Assembly: GCF_018613415.1 (NCBI RefSeq)
Contig: NZ_JAGGQG010000002.1
Span: forward strand, 1,149,908 to 1,213,907
Reading direction: 5' to 3'
DNA length: 64,000 nt
From: Bacillus sp. ISL-18
GTDB lineage: Bacteria > Bacillota > Bacilli > Bacillales > Cytobacillaceae
Shown: positions 7,418 to 16,925 of the stretch, in pieces
Layout of the letters: each line of letters opens with the position of its first letter
Numbering within the stretch: position 1 is the stretch's first letter
The notes under the pieces: generated by a model
Database searches by the model: none
What the model was told of the DNA's origin: nothing
The model's input: only the letters and a program-made list of their open reading frames with translations
Program-made: the position numbers and the translations under genes

Positions 7418-9196
7418 ATGAAAAATGGTCCAATTTTTAGAGAACATTTTGTCTTACATAAATGGAGTTATTTGCTTGGAACAGTTTTGTTATCCATATC
7501 ACTTGTTATGCAATTATCAGTTCCAAGTTTATTAAAGGCGTTTACCGACGGGCTTCAAAACGAGTCCATTCATGTTTCAGATTTACTTAAATTGTCGTTT
7601 TGGTTTACGATTGCTGGAATTGGAACCTTTTTATTTCGGTCAAGTGGCCGTATTTATATATTCCGCATGTCCAGAATGCTGGAACGGGACTTGCGGACGC
7701 AGCTATTTTCACATTGGGAGAAGCTTGAGGCCGATTATTTTCAGAATCAACGAACTGGGAATTTAATGGCCCATGCCGTAAATGATGTGAATATCCTCAG
7801 GCAAATCGGGATGCAAGGATATTTTCAAATGGTAGAAGCCGTAGTATTAATATCTATAGCGGTTATTATGATGGCGGGTACCATTAATCTTTACCTCACA
7901 TTTCTTGTCTTATTACCATTACCGGGGTTAACCTTCATTGCTTACCGTTTTCGAACCAAAATTCAAATGCATTCTCTAAATGTACAAGAGGCAATCGGTA
8001 TATTGACGAGTCGTGTTCAAGAATTTTGTTCGGGAATTAGTGTAATAAAAACCTATGTACAGGAAAAAGAAGAAATAAACAAGTTTACAAAAGAAAATGA
8101 GTCCAATGTCGAGGTAAATAAACAACTAATTCGCTCGAACTCACTTTTTACTTCATTAAGTCAAGGTATCATTGGATTTAGCTATTTACTTTCTATTGTA
8201 GTGGGTTCTATCTTGGTTATGAAAAGCATCATCTCACTTGGTGACTTTGTTGCTTTTAATACCTATTTATCTATGTTGATCGGTCCCATTGAAAACATAG
8301 GTAAGGTCATTAATCTTCTCCAACAAGGAAAAGCTGCAGATCACAGGATTCGTCAGGTTCTATCAACTGATCCGGATATTCGTGATACAGAAGAGCTGCT
8401 TCCTTTAACTTCAATAAAGGGGGATCTGAAAATAAAAAATTTATCTTTTAAGTATCAAAGGAACACTCGTTATGCCTTGCGCAATATTAACGTTACCATC
8501 CCCAGAGGAACAAGTTTGGCCATTGTTGGAAGGGTAGGCAGCGGAAAATCCACTCTAGTCCATTTACTTTTACGTTTATACAATCCCCCCAAAAATACCA
8601 TCTTTATCGATCATCATGATATTCACGATGTTCCATTAAAAACACTGCGATCTTCCATTGCTTATGTCCCGCAAGACAATTTTTTATTTTCCTCGACGAT
8701 TAAAGATAATATTTCCTTCGATCCGAGCCCTTATCAGGATGAGGAAGTATACCAAGCAGCAAGGCAAGCCCAAGTTTATGCTGATATTATTGGGTTACCT
8801 AACAAGTTTGAAACCGAATTAGGTGAGCGGGGTCTTTCGTTATCTGGGGGACAAAGGCAGCGTGTCAGTATTGCTCGAGCGTTAATTAAACATTCACCTA
8901 TTATCATCTTTGATGACAGCCTTTCAGCAGTAGACTCTAAAACCGAAGCAAATATTTTAAAAACACTCCGTACTGAGATGAAAGGTCGAACATCCATTAT
9001 CATTAGTCATCGTATTTCTACCATTCAAGAAGCTGATCAAATAATTGTATTAGATAAAGGGGAAATAGTCGAAAGGGGAACGCACCAGTCTCTATTAAAG
9101 GGAGATGGTATTTATAAAAAAATGTATACACAGCAAATAACGGGACTTACCTCCGTTCAGTCAAAAAGCTCAGTTATTTATGAAAAAAAATTGTGA
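7418..9196 (+). CDS. bmrC: Heterodimeric multidrug ABC exporter subunit with degenerate ATP site (BmrC/YheI type)
   Basis: A 592-aa fusion of a six-helix transmembrane domain (~15-300) and a nucleotide-binding domain (~335-580). Walker A is GRVGSGKS (371-378) and the signature is LSGGQ (475-479). Walker B is 'IIIFDD', in which D500 replaces the catalytic glutamate. That substitution marks the degenerate site of heterodimeric exporters such as BmrC/BmrD, which pump drugs out of the cell. The partner gene follows 54 bp later and has the normal glutamate. The start has AAGGAG at good spacing. Homology to B. subtilis YheI (BmrC) is from memory; the length agrees (585 aa there). Confidence 0.85.
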   Translation: MKNGPIFREHFVLHKWSYLLGTVLLSISLVMQLSVPSLLKAFTDGLQNESIHVSDLLKLSFWFTIAGIGTFLFRSSGRIYIFRMSRMLERDLRTQLFSHWEKLEADYFQNQRTGNLMAHAVNDVNILRQIGMQGYFQMVEAVVLISIAVIMMAGTINLYLTFLVLLPLPGLTFIAYRFRTKIQMHSLNVQEAIGILTSRVQEFCSGISVIKTYVQEKEEINKFTKENESNVEVNKQLIRSNSLFTSLSQGIIGFSYLLSIVVGSILVMKSIISLGDFVAFNTYLSMLIGPIENIGKVINLLQQGKAADHRIRQVLSTDPDIRDTEELLPLTSIKGDLKIKNLSFKYQRNTRYALRNINVTIPRGTSLAIVGRVGSGKSTLVHLLLRLYNPPKNTIFIDHHDIHDVPLKTLRSSIAYVPQDNFLFSSTIKDNISFDPSPYQDEEVYQAARQAQVYADIIGLPNKFETELGERGLSLSGGQRQRVSIARALIKHSPIIIFDDSLSAVDSKTEANILKTLRTEMKGRTSIIISHRISTIQEADQIIVLDKGEIVERGTHQSLLKGDGIYKKMYTQQITGLTSVQSKSSVIYEKKL

Positions 9197-9250
9197 TTAA
9201 AAGAAGGAGGAGGGATCATTCGAAATAAAAAAGAGGGAAATAATCCTAAA

Positions 9251-11344
9251 ATGGGTGATCGTCAATTAGCAAAGGGAATGCTATCTTTCGCAAAACCATA
9301 TTGGAAACTCCTTTTATTCTCGATTCTGTTAACTGGCTTTATTGTTATCGCAAGCTTAGCTCAGCCTTTCATCTTAAAAGTGGCAATTGACAATCATATA
9401 AATGGATTATATGATCCAATGATTTCCGCCCAGCAGTTCAAAGCTGCTGAAGTGAAAGAACAATTAGAGAATAAGAATATTCTATATAAGGAGATAGCGA
9501 CAATCGACCATATCGTTTATTTTCGATTGGAATCCTCTAATCCCCACTTCCAGCCAGGTTTAAGAGCAGAGAAAACGGCCATTGTTTTGATAAAAAATAA
9601 CTATTATCTTGTTCATGGGTGGAATGAAGGACTCAACCAAGTAAAAGGATATCAACTCCTTCGGAATAACCAAGAAATTAAGATAAGTAATCATACCTAT
9701 CCTGTTTCTATTTTAACGACAAAGGACGTTGACCAATTCCGAACTAATGATTACCAAGGACTCATTTATTTAGGAATCCTGTATTTTTTATTAATTATCG
9801 CTTCTTCAGTATGTACGTATTTTCAAAATAACACTCTGCAATTTACTGGACAGTATGTCATCTTTGACTTTCGGCAAGCCATTTTCCATCATTTTTCCCA
9901 GATGTCAATGTCATTTTATCGCCGAAATCCGATTGGCAGATTAGTAACAAGGGTGACTCATGATGTCGAATCCCTCAATCAACTTTACTCACAAGTAATT
10001 GTTAACTTAGTAAAAGATGTCCTTATTTTGATAGGAATTCTATTTTTGATGCTTTATCTGAGTGTTAAACTAACGCTCATCTGCTTCATTGTCATTCCTG
10101 TTATTGGAGTGGTCACCTTTTATTTTAAACGGGTGTTGCGTACCTCACAAAGGAACTTGCGAACGATTCTTTCAAGGCTTTTATCTTTTCTTGCCGAAAA
10201 TCTCTCAGGGATGAGTGTAATTCAACTTTTTATTCGGGAAGGAAGACAATTGGAGATGTTTAATGAATTAAACGAGAAGCATTACCGGGCTGGTATGCGT
10301 CAAACGATCATTAATTCCATTTTTAACCCTTCGATAGGTCTTTTCGGAAATATCTCACTTTCGCTGCTGGTTTGGTATGGCGGAAGGAGTGTTTTAGACG
10401 GGAGTATTACGTTTGGAACTGTCTATGCGTTTACCCATTATGTCAGGCAGTTTTTTGAACCGCTTAGAAGTCTAGCAGACCGGTTTAACCAGATACAAGC
10501 CGCGCTTGCATCAGCTGAACGGATATTTGATACGCTTGAAACGAAACCAACCATCCTAAACCCTGTTCAGCCTAAGAAACTTTCGGAAAAGGTTCAGGGC
10601 AGGATCTCTTTTCAAAATGTATGGTTTGCCTATGAGAACGAAGAGTGGGTTTTAAAGGATATTGAATTTAGGGTGAATAAAGGAGAAACAGTTGGGATTG
10701 TCGGGGCAACCGGGGCAGGCAAGAGCTCGATTATTCAACTCATCAACCGATTTTATGATAACCAAAAGGGGATCGTCACCCTAGACGGGATCAATATTAA
10801 AGAAGTTCCCTTAAATGAGCTTAGAATGCACATTGGAATTATACAACAAGATCCTTTTGTTTTTTCAGGTACTGTTTTTGAAAATATTCGCTTAAATCAT
10901 CGGGAAGTCAGTGATGAAGCTATTATAAAAGCGGCTAAAGCGGTAAATATTGATTTGTTTTTTAGTAGACTGCCGCAAGGATATGAAACATTGCTCGGAG
11001 AGGAAGGGACCGTATTATCGGCTGGTCAAAAGCAGCTGCTTGCTTTTTTAAGAGCAATGATTGCCAACAATGATGTCCTAATACTGGATGAAGCTACGGC
11101 TAATATTGATACAGAAACAGAACAGGCCGTTCAAGATACCTTAAAAGAAATATCAAAAAATCGAACAACGATGATTATTGCACATCGACTCTCTACGATT
11201 CAGCATGCGGATAAAATAATCGTCTTAGATAAAGGTAGAATTGTAGAAATGGGAAATCATCAACAACTATTAAAAAACCAATCGGTTTACTATCAATTAT
11301 GTCTTAATCAGAGTAAAGGAATTCGAATGAAGGAAAGAGTTTGA
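9251..11344 (+). CDS. bmrD: Heterodimeric multidrug ABC exporter subunit with catalytic ATP site (BmrD/YheH type)
   Basis: A 697-aa membrane/ATPase fusion. Between the first two membrane helices (~residues 52-170) it has an extra, probably extracellular, domain, as in BmrD. Walker A is GATGAGKS (485-492), the signature is altered to LSAGQ (589-593), and Walker B 'LILDE' carries catalytic E614. One intact and one degenerate site fits pairing with the preceding gene. Start is uncertain: ATG 9251 has only a distant GAGGG. The strong AAGGAGG at 9204-9210 is ideally placed for an in-frame ATT at 9218, which would add 11 residues. A terminator follows at 11421-11455. Confidence 0.85.
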   Translation: MGDRQLAKGMLSFAKPYWKLLLFSILLTGFIVIASLAQPFILKVAIDNHINGLYDPMISAQQFKAAEVKEQLENKNILYKEIATIDHIVYFRLESSNPHFQPGLRAEKTAIVLIKNNYYLVHGWNEGLNQVKGYQLLRNNQEIKISNHTYPVSILTTKDVDQFRTNDYQGLIYLGILYFLLIIASSVCTYFQNNTLQFTGQYVIFDFRQAIFHHFSQMSMSFYRRNPIGRLVTRVTHDVESLNQLYSQVIVNLVKDVLILIGILFLMLYLSVKLTLICFIVIPVIGVVTFYFKRVLRTSQRNLRTILSRLLSFLAENLSGMSVIQLFIREGRQLEMFNELNEKHYRAGMRQTIINSIFNPSIGLFGNISLSLLVWYGGRSVLDGSITFGTVYAFTHYVRQFFEPLRSLADRFNQIQAALASAERIFDTLETKPTILNPVQPKKLSEKVQGRISFQNVWFAYENEEWVLKDIEFRVNKGETVGIVGATGAGKSSIIQLINRFYDNQKGIVTLDGINIKEVPLNELRMHIGIIQQDPFVFSGTVFENIRLNHREVSDEAIIKAAKAVNIDLFFSRLPQGYETLLGEEGTVLSAGQKQLLAFLRAMIANNDVLILDEATANIDTETEQAVQDTLKEISKNRTTMIIAHRLSTIQHADKIIVLDKGRIVEMGNHQQLLKNQSVYYQLCLNQSKGIRMKERV

Positions 11345-11420
11345 CTGAACTCATTGCCATTAGGTTTATAGTTCTTTTTATAATCGGTTGAACGGTTCTT
11401 TCAACTGAGGAAACAATATA

Positions 11421-11455
11421 AGGATGGTTTAACTATTCATTAAGCCACCCTTTTT
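11421..11455 (+). terminator. Terminator of the ABC exporter operon
   Basis: AGGATGGTTTAA and TTAAGCCACCC pair around CTATTCA, followed by TTTTTC. It overlaps the last codons of the convergent AraC gene. Confidence 0.65.
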
Positions 11456-12310
11456 CACTAATGCGGAAAGGGATGTTTTTTGGTCATCACTAAACTGAGT
11501 AGGGGATAGCCCTACTATTTTTTTGAAAATCCGGCTGAAGTATAGTTCATCCTCATATCCGACACTTTGACTGACTTCTTTAATCCGTATATCTGAATGG
11601 GCGAGCAGCTCTTTTGCTCGATCAATACGCAGATGGGTCAAATATTCAATCGGGCTATAACCCACATTCTTTTTAAACAGTCTAGAGTAGTGACTCTTAC
11701 TTAAGCCAGCTAACTTTGCTAAGTCTGTTAAGGTTATTACCTGATTATAATGATTGCCGATGTAATCGATCGTTTCCTCAATCACTCGATTTGTATCCCC
11801 AGGTATAGTTTGAGAATGAAAGTCATGGATAAAGGAGAGTAATAATTCCTGGAAAAGGATTTTTTGTTTAAAGGCAATGGTTGCACCTCTTCGTTTTGAT
11901 AGCGAATTGATTTGTTCTAATAAAAGGACAACTCCTGCACTATTTTTAATGGTATAAACTCCGTGTAATGGAAAGGTGATTTCCTGTGGGAGTTTAAAAT
12001 GCCATTGTTCTTTCCTTTCAAATGCCACGGCAGGAGTAAAACGAATAAAATAAAATTCGAGTGGATCAGAAGGGGAAGTTTTTTTATCACAAATCATCCC
12101 TGGCGTAAAAACGACGAGTTTTCCTGTTGAGAGTGAACTATTTTTCCCGTTAATCACAATTTCCCCAGTTCCTTTTGTAATAAACCAAAGGGAATGATAG
12201 AGAGGTTTTTTCCCTGTTTTAGACCAATTAGGCGGACACGTTTTATAACCTGCTAACAATAACGAAAAAGTCATCTCATTTAGTTTTGATACTAGGCAGC
12301 CTAATTCCAT
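11429..12310 (-). CDS. AraC family transcriptional regulator
   Basis: A 293-aa protein with an N-terminal cupin-like sensor domain (~25-150: 'HSLWFITKGTGEIVINGKNSSL') and a C-terminal pair of helix-turn-helix motifs (~190-285: 'LTDLAKLAGLSKSHYSRLFKKNVGYSPIEYL' and 'IKEVSQSVGYEDELYFSRIFKKIVGLSPTQF'). This layout is typical of sugar-responsive AraC activators in Bacillaceae. It is convergent with the ABC exporter operon, lies downstream of the PhoP-like gene on the same strand, and has no sugar genes beside it. Its target is not evident. Confidence 0.85.
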   Translation of the reverse strand: MELGCLVSKLNEMTFSLLLAGYKTCPPNWSKTGKKPLYHSLWFITKGTGEIVINGKNSSLSTGKLVVFTPGMICDKKTSPSDPLEFYFIRFTPAVAFERKEQWHFKLPQEITFPLHGVYTIKNSAGVVLLLEQINSLSKRRGATIAFKQKILFQELLLSFIHDFHSQTIPGDTNRVIEETIDYIGNHYNQVITLTDLAKLAGLSKSHYSRLFKKNVGYSPIEYLTHLRIDRAKELLAHSDIRIKEVSQSVGYEDELYFSRIFKKIVGLSPTQFSDDQKTSLSALVKKGGLMNS

Positions 12311-12431
12311 AAAATAGAAATCATCCTTTACTGATAGATTGCTAATTTAGGTTAATTATATGCGAAAATAGCAAAACTATAACTTGTTCGTTTGTCATAA
12401 TAAACTATGAGGAAGGAAGCCTTTTTTGTCA

Positions 12432-13145
12432 TTAACTCTTTGGCTCTTCCAATTTATAACCAATTCCTCGATATGTTTTAATATAAACTGGCTTTTTTGT
12501 CTCCTCTTTTAACTTTTCTCTTAATCTTGAAATATGGACATCCACAATTCGCGTGTCGCTCGAAAAATCATTTTTCCACACAGTGTTGAGCAATTCATCA
12601 CGACTTTGAACTCTACCCCTATTTCTCGCTAAATATAGTAGTAATTCAAATTCCTTCAAAGTTAGTTCTATTGGCTTCCCTTTGAAATGGGCTTCAAATT
12701 TCTGAGGAAACATCACTAATTCACCAATTTCTATTTGTGATTCTTCTGTGGTAGTGTCAATCGCTGTCTCTAATTGAATCTGAGCTCTTCTTAGTATCGC
12801 TTTAACTCTCGCAATCACCTCTCGCGGGCTGAATGGTTTAACCATATAATCATCCGCACCTAACTCAAGACCGATTATTTTATCAAGTTCGTCGTTTTTT
12901 GCAGAGAGCATTAAAATGGGGGTCATAATCTTTTTCTGTCGAAGTTGCTTACAAACCTCCATACCATCTAACTTTGGAAGCATTAAATCTAATAGAATAA
13001 CATCTGGTGCCTCTGTTTCAGCTAGTCTTTTCCCCTCTTCACCATCCATAGCTGTTATAATTTCAAATCCTGCACGGCTCAAGTTGAATTGCAGCAACGT
13101 TATTATGGATGGTTCATCATCGATTACTAGTATTTTACGTTTCAT
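12432..13145 (-). CDS. PhoP-like OmpR-family response regulator (orphan)
   Basis: A 237-aa protein closely resembling B. subtilis PhoP. The receiver domain (1-120) has the acidic pair D9/D10, phospho-acceptor D53 in 'LLDLMLPKLDG' and K103 in 'MVKPFSPRE'. The C-terminal winged helix (~140-233) ends 'YIKTYRGIGYKLEEPK'. PhoP binds TTNACA repeats to switch on phosphate-scavenging genes. No phoR-like kinase lies beside it: its neighbours are an AraC gene and the divergent phoX. It probably controls the adjacent island, whose promoters carry Pho boxes, and may be a second PhoP besides one in the usual phoPR operon (inference). Confidence 0.85.
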   Translation of the reverse strand: MKRKILVIDDEPSIITLLQFNLSRAGFEIITAMDGEEGKRLAETEAPDVILLDLMLPKLDGMEVCKQLRQKKIMTPILMLSAKNDELDKIIGLELGADDYMVKPFSPREVIARVKAILRRAQIQLETAIDTTTEESQIEIGELVMFPQKFEAHFKGKPIELTLKEFELLLYLARNRGRVQSRDELLNTVWKNDFSSDTRIVDVHISRLREKLKEETKKPVYIKTYRGIGYKLEEPKS

Positions 13146-13245
13146 AAAATCCCCCGTTATTCTAATAGGATGACAATCTTCAGTTCTTGTTAATTTTACC
13201 CTTTGTTAGGCTTGGTCTCTTTAATGATAATTTTAGCTGTTGTTT

Positions 13246-13306
13246 TTTACAATTTAATCTAAAGAAACTTTACAAGGAATTAACCTAACTTTACGAACCC
13301 TTAACA
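13246..13306 (+). promoter_or_regulatory. Pho box array upstream of phoX
   Basis: Four TTNACA-like repeats on the phoX coding strand: TTTACA (13269-13274), TTAACC (13280-13285), TTTACG (13290-13295) and TTAACA (13301-13306), with starts 11, 10 and 11 bp apart. A further TTTACA at 13246 lies about two turns upstream. This is the known PhoP binding arrangement, in the region shared by phoX and the divergent PhoP-like gene. Confidence 0.8.
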
Positions 13307-13386
13307 ATCTGGAAACCCTAGGTTAATATATTTTTTATTTAATAGATTACGTAATCAAAAAGTTTATAGAAACTAGGGGGAGAACA

Positions 13387-15327
13387 ATGGGAATACATAC
13401 TATTAGTAAAAAAGCGACTACTATCGCACTAGGATTAGCTTTAACGATTCCGGCATTAACACCTGCTGCTGCCGCAGGCAATGGTCATGTTACGATTGAT
13501 TCCGTTAAGTTTAATGGGATGGAAGCACCGAAAACAATCGAAAAAATGGTTCAAACCTATACGAACGCTTCAATGGATGTAAAGTATAGTAATGGTGAAG
13601 TAAAGAATTTCCCACTATCTTATAAGAGGCTATTTAAATCTGAAGATAAAGTAGCAATGAACAAAGGAAAATTGATTCCTGCAGGCACACCAATCGATGT
13701 GAATGGTGACCCCATCATGGATACAAGCGTGGAAGGAAAACCTACCTATTATGTATCAGATGCACCTGATTCCAATAGTCTATTGAACCCAATCCATGGA
13801 CAACAATATATGGTTACCCATTATGAATACCAAACAATTGATGCTGCTGGTAAATCAGCATATGGTATTGTTCCTGCTTCCATGTCATTATCTACATTGG
13901 AACAAAATAAAAAAACTGGGGAATTAACCCCTAAAGAGGTTAAGAAAATTGATTTTTCAAGTGTAAATGGATTGTGGATACCATGTAACGGTTCTCTTTC
14001 ACCATGGAATACACATTTAGGTTCTGAAGAATATGAGCCAGATGCACGCAGTTTTGAACTTGATCCAAATTCCTCTGAAAGAACTGGGGTAGAAAGTTTT
14101 GCAAAGCTTTATTTTGGGGACAAGTCAAAGGCAAATCCGTATTTTTATGGATTCATTCCTGAAATTAAAGTAGATAAACAAGGAGAAGCTTCTGTTGCAA
14201 AACACTATAGTATTGGCCGTTTCTCTCATGAATTAATGAAGATGATGCCTGATCAGCGTACAGCATTCTTTGGAGATGATGGTTCCTATACAACTATGTT
14301 TATGTATGTAGCGGATAAAGCAAAAGATCTTACAGCGGGTACCCTATATGCAGCGAAATTCCATCAAACCGGCACAGAAAATGGCGGATCTGGGAATCTA
14401 GAATGGATAAAGATTGGTCATGCTACAGATAAAGAAGTGAAAAAAATCATTGACAGTGGCGCTAAGTTTAGTGATATTTTCGAAACTTCTGATGTACCAA
14501 AGGAAGGCTTCAAAGCGATCAAGCAATACTCATATGGAAAAACAGAATACTTAAAGCTTAAGCCTGGCATGGAAAAGGCAGCAGCATTTTTAGAGTCTCG
14601 CCGCTATGCAGCCATGCTTGGGGCAACATCTGAGTTTAACAAAATGGAAGGTGTGACCCTAAACGAAAAGGATAAAAAAGTTTACATTGCGATTTCCGAT
14701 CAAAGTAATGGTATGGTCGAAAATTCTGCCGATCCAGTCGATGATATGAAGCTGTCAAAAATAAAATCAGGTGTTACGTATCAATTAGATTTAACTGAGG
14801 GTCAAAAAGATAGCACAGGTCAAAAGATTAATAGCAAATATGTGGCAGCCAGTATGTCTGGACTAATCGCAGGTGAAGACATGCCATCTGCGGACACATA
14901 CGGAAATACAGCGAATGTCAATAAAGTAGCCAATACAGATAATTTAAGCTATTCAGAAGCATTAAGGACCTTATTTATTGGCGAGGATAGCGGAATGCAT
15001 ACAAATAACTTTGTATGGGCATATAATGTGGATACAAAAGAATTAACAAGAATTTTATCTGTTCCAGCTGGAGCTGAATCAACTGGTTTGTTTGCTGTGG
15101 ATAACCGAAATGGATTCTCTTACATTATGAGTAATTTCCAGCATCCAGGGGATGAATTAGAAGGTAAGAAGATTACAGCAGTCGATAAAACCGAATTAGA
15201 ACAAGCGATGGAGAAAGAAATCGGAATTGATCGAACTGGTGGAGTAGGTTATATTTCCGGGTTACCTTCTCTAGAAGACTTGCAAAATACCAATAGAGAT
15301 GTAAAAAGCGATTTAAATAACAAATAA
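13387..15327 (+). CDS. phoX: Secreted alkaline phosphatase, PhoX family
   Basis: A 646-aa protein with an N-terminal signal peptide (hydrophobic ~10-26, likely cleavage after A30). The PhoX (DUF839) signature 'GLWIPCNGSLSPWNTHLGSEE' includes C200, the expected iron-ligand cysteine, followed by acidic ligands. PhoX is a six-bladed propeller that uses Fe and Ca to release phosphate from monoesters outside the cell. PhoX proteins are usually exported by Tat, but here the n-region reads 'ISKKATT' with no twin arginine. GGGGG lies just before the ATG. Regulation by the Pho boxes upstream is well supported, and a strong terminator follows. Confidence 0.88.
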   Translation: MGIHTISKKATTIALGLALTIPALTPAAAAGNGHVTIDSVKFNGMEAPKTIEKMVQTYTNASMDVKYSNGEVKNFPLSYKRLFKSEDKVAMNKGKLIPAGTPIDVNGDPIMDTSVEGKPTYYVSDAPDSNSLLNPIHGQQYMVTHYEYQTIDAAGKSAYGIVPASMSLSTLEQNKKTGELTPKEVKKIDFSSVNGLWIPCNGSLSPWNTHLGSEEYEPDARSFELDPNSSERTGVESFAKLYFGDKSKANPYFYGFIPEIKVDKQGEASVAKHYSIGRFSHELMKMMPDQRTAFFGDDGSYTTMFMYVADKAKDLTAGTLYAAKFHQTGTENGGSGNLEWIKIGHATDKEVKKIIDSGAKFSDIFETSDVPKEGFKAIKQYSYGKTEYLKLKPGMEKAAAFLESRRYAAMLGATSEFNKMEGVTLNEKDKKVYIAISDQSNGMVENSADPVDDMKLSKIKSGVTYQLDLTEGQKDSTGQKINSKYVAASMSGLIAGEDMPSADTYGNTANVNKVANTDNLSYSEALRTLFIGEDSGMHTNNFVWAYNVDTKELTRILSVPAGAESTGLFAVDNRNGFSYIMSNFQHPGDELEGKKITAVDKTELEQAMEKEIGIDRTGGVGYISGLPSLEDLQNTNRDVKSDLNNK

Positions 15328-15363
15328 ATTATTACTCACTTGGAAATAAATAGTTTTCTCTGA

Positions 15364-15402
15364 TTAACTCCGGTAATCTAACGTTACCGGAGTTAATTTT
15401 TA
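15364..15402 (+). terminator. Terminator after phoX
   Basis: Perfect 13-bp arms TTAACTCCGGTAA / TTACCGGAGTTAA with a 7-nt loop and six T residues. Confidence 0.95.
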
Positions 15403-15457
15403 AGAGGGCTCTTTTGTGGGCTAAACTTTCATTTTTAATCCAACTAGGGGTGTTTAC

Positions 15458-16780
15458 ATGAAGAAACGAACAACGATTTTATTTATATCCATTTTTTGCT
15501 TTTTAGTAGTCCTGGCTGTTTTAGGCTTGAATGCAAAGCGGGAATCAGCCTCTGTTCAAATTAAAAAAGGTGAAACAATGATATTTCATTTATATGCAGC
15601 AGATATGGAACAAGAAGTGTCTCAAGGAAATACCCTATATTCTTGGGGCTTTGGCTTATGGGATCCTAAAAAAAATGCACCTGCTTCTCCGCCAAGTGTG
15701 CCGGGTCCAGAAATTCGTGCCAAAGAGGGCGATCACGTAAAAGTCGTGTTCCATAATCAACAAAAAGAATTACATACTATTCATTTTCATGGAGTCGACA
15801 ATAGTTTTGCTGGGGATGGGACACCTGATATGAGTCAACACCCCACCATGAAAGGTGATTCCTTCACTTACGAATTCGATGCTAAAAAAGCAGGAACATA
15901 TTATTATCATTGTCATGTTGAACCGGACAGGCATCCAGAAATGGGTTTATATGGGGCTTTTATCGTGGAGCCAAAACCAGCCAAATATAAGACAGATGGT
16001 GAGTTTACATTGCTCCTATCCGAAAGAGATCCGCTTTTAAGCTTAGCGGAAGGTACAGAAGCACATCAATATGTTGGTACAGCTGCAGAGCATCTTCACC
16101 TAGAGGGTGAATATGATACAACCGAACGAAAAGCTAAGTACTATATGATTAATGGGAAAGTAGATCCTGAAATACCGCCTCTTCATGTTAAAGAAGGAGG
16201 AACCTATTTAATCAGGTTAATAAATGCTGGTTCAGAAGTTCATACCTTTCATACCCATGGGCATCATTTTAAAGTGGTAGCTTCTGATGGTAGAGATATC
16301 GCAAACCCAATGACAAAGGATTCGATTACAATCGGACCAGGCGAAAAGTATGACCTATTGCTGAAAGCGGACAATCCTGGAATTTGGCCGATTCATTGCC
16401 ATATGGGGCCGCATGATACACATGGCATGCACATGATGATGGTTTATGAACAATACCATGATAAAATGAACCATGGAAATATGAATCCAGTCAGCGATGT
16501 AAGACACCATTTTGCATTGTTGAAACAATATCAATTTGAAAAGAACTATGAGGCAATGAAACCAGAGATAAAGGATATTATCCAAGGTATACAAGGATTT
16601 TATAGTGTTTCATCCGATGATCACTTTGAAGAGTGGACAGCCCTTGACAACGCAGCTGCCACTGTAAGTAAGCAATTAAATAGCTCACCAAATCCTGAAG
16701 CTTTAAAGAATTCAATTAATGATCTTGAACAAAAGATTAATACCATGGATCAAGCGCTACAAGCTGGAGATCCAAGCTAA
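15458..16780 (+). CDS. Exported multicopper oxidase with two cupredoxin domains
   Basis: A 440-aa protein with an N-terminal signal or anchor (residues 6-23). It carries four copper-binding signatures: HFH (109-111), 'HCHVEPDRHPEM' (151-162), 'HTFHTHGHH' (262-270) and 'HCHMGPHDTHGM' (313-324). They lie in two cupredoxin domains (~35-175 and ~185-330), so this resembles two-domain or CotA/CopA-like oxidases. Residues ~345-440 form an extra helical tail that ordinary enzymes lack. Such enzymes oxidise phenols, Cu(I), Mn(II) or other reductants with O2. It sits inside the phosphate island but no Pho box is visible in the 55 bp after the phoX terminator. Confidence 0.8.
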   Translation: MKKRTTILFISIFCFLVVLAVLGLNAKRESASVQIKKGETMIFHLYAADMEQEVSQGNTLYSWGFGLWDPKKNAPASPPSVPGPEIRAKEGDHVKVVFHNQQKELHTIHFHGVDNSFAGDGTPDMSQHPTMKGDSFTYEFDAKKAGTYYYHCHVEPDRHPEMGLYGAFIVEPKPAKYKTDGEFTLLLSERDPLLSLAEGTEAHQYVGTAAEHLHLEGEYDTTERKAKYYMINGKVDPEIPPLHVKEGGTYLIRLINAGSEVHTFHTHGHHFKVVASDGRDIANPMTKDSITIGPGEKYDLLLKADNPGIWPIHCHMGPHDTHGMHMMMVYEQYHDKMNHGNMNPVSDVRHHFALLKQYQFEKNYEAMKPEIKDIIQGIQGFYSVSSDDHFEEWTALDNAAATVSKQLNSSPNPEALKNSINDLEQKINTMDQALQAGDPS

Positions 16781-16806
16781 TCATTTACTGAAAATTATAG
16801 GTATCG

Positions 16807-16846
16807 AAAAGAATCTGAGTGATATACTCAGGTTCTTTTGTTTTAT
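16807..16846 (+). terminator. Terminator after the multicopper oxidase gene
   Basis: AAAGAATCTGAGT pairs with ACTCAGGTTCTTT around GATAT, followed by TGTTTTATT. Confidence 0.85.
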
Positions 16847-16874
16847 TCGGAGTTCATTAACTAGAGTTTAAGGA

Positions 16875-16905
16875 CAAAAAAAATAACCTTAACACTGAAA
16901 GGTTA
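16875..16905 (-). terminator. Terminator of the small minus-strand gene
   Basis: Read on the minus strand, AACCTT and AAGGTT pair across an 8-nt loop and are followed by ATTTTTTTT, just beyond the stop codon at 16926. Confidence 0.65.
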
Positions 16906-16925
16906 GTTTCTTACAATTTAAAGCA

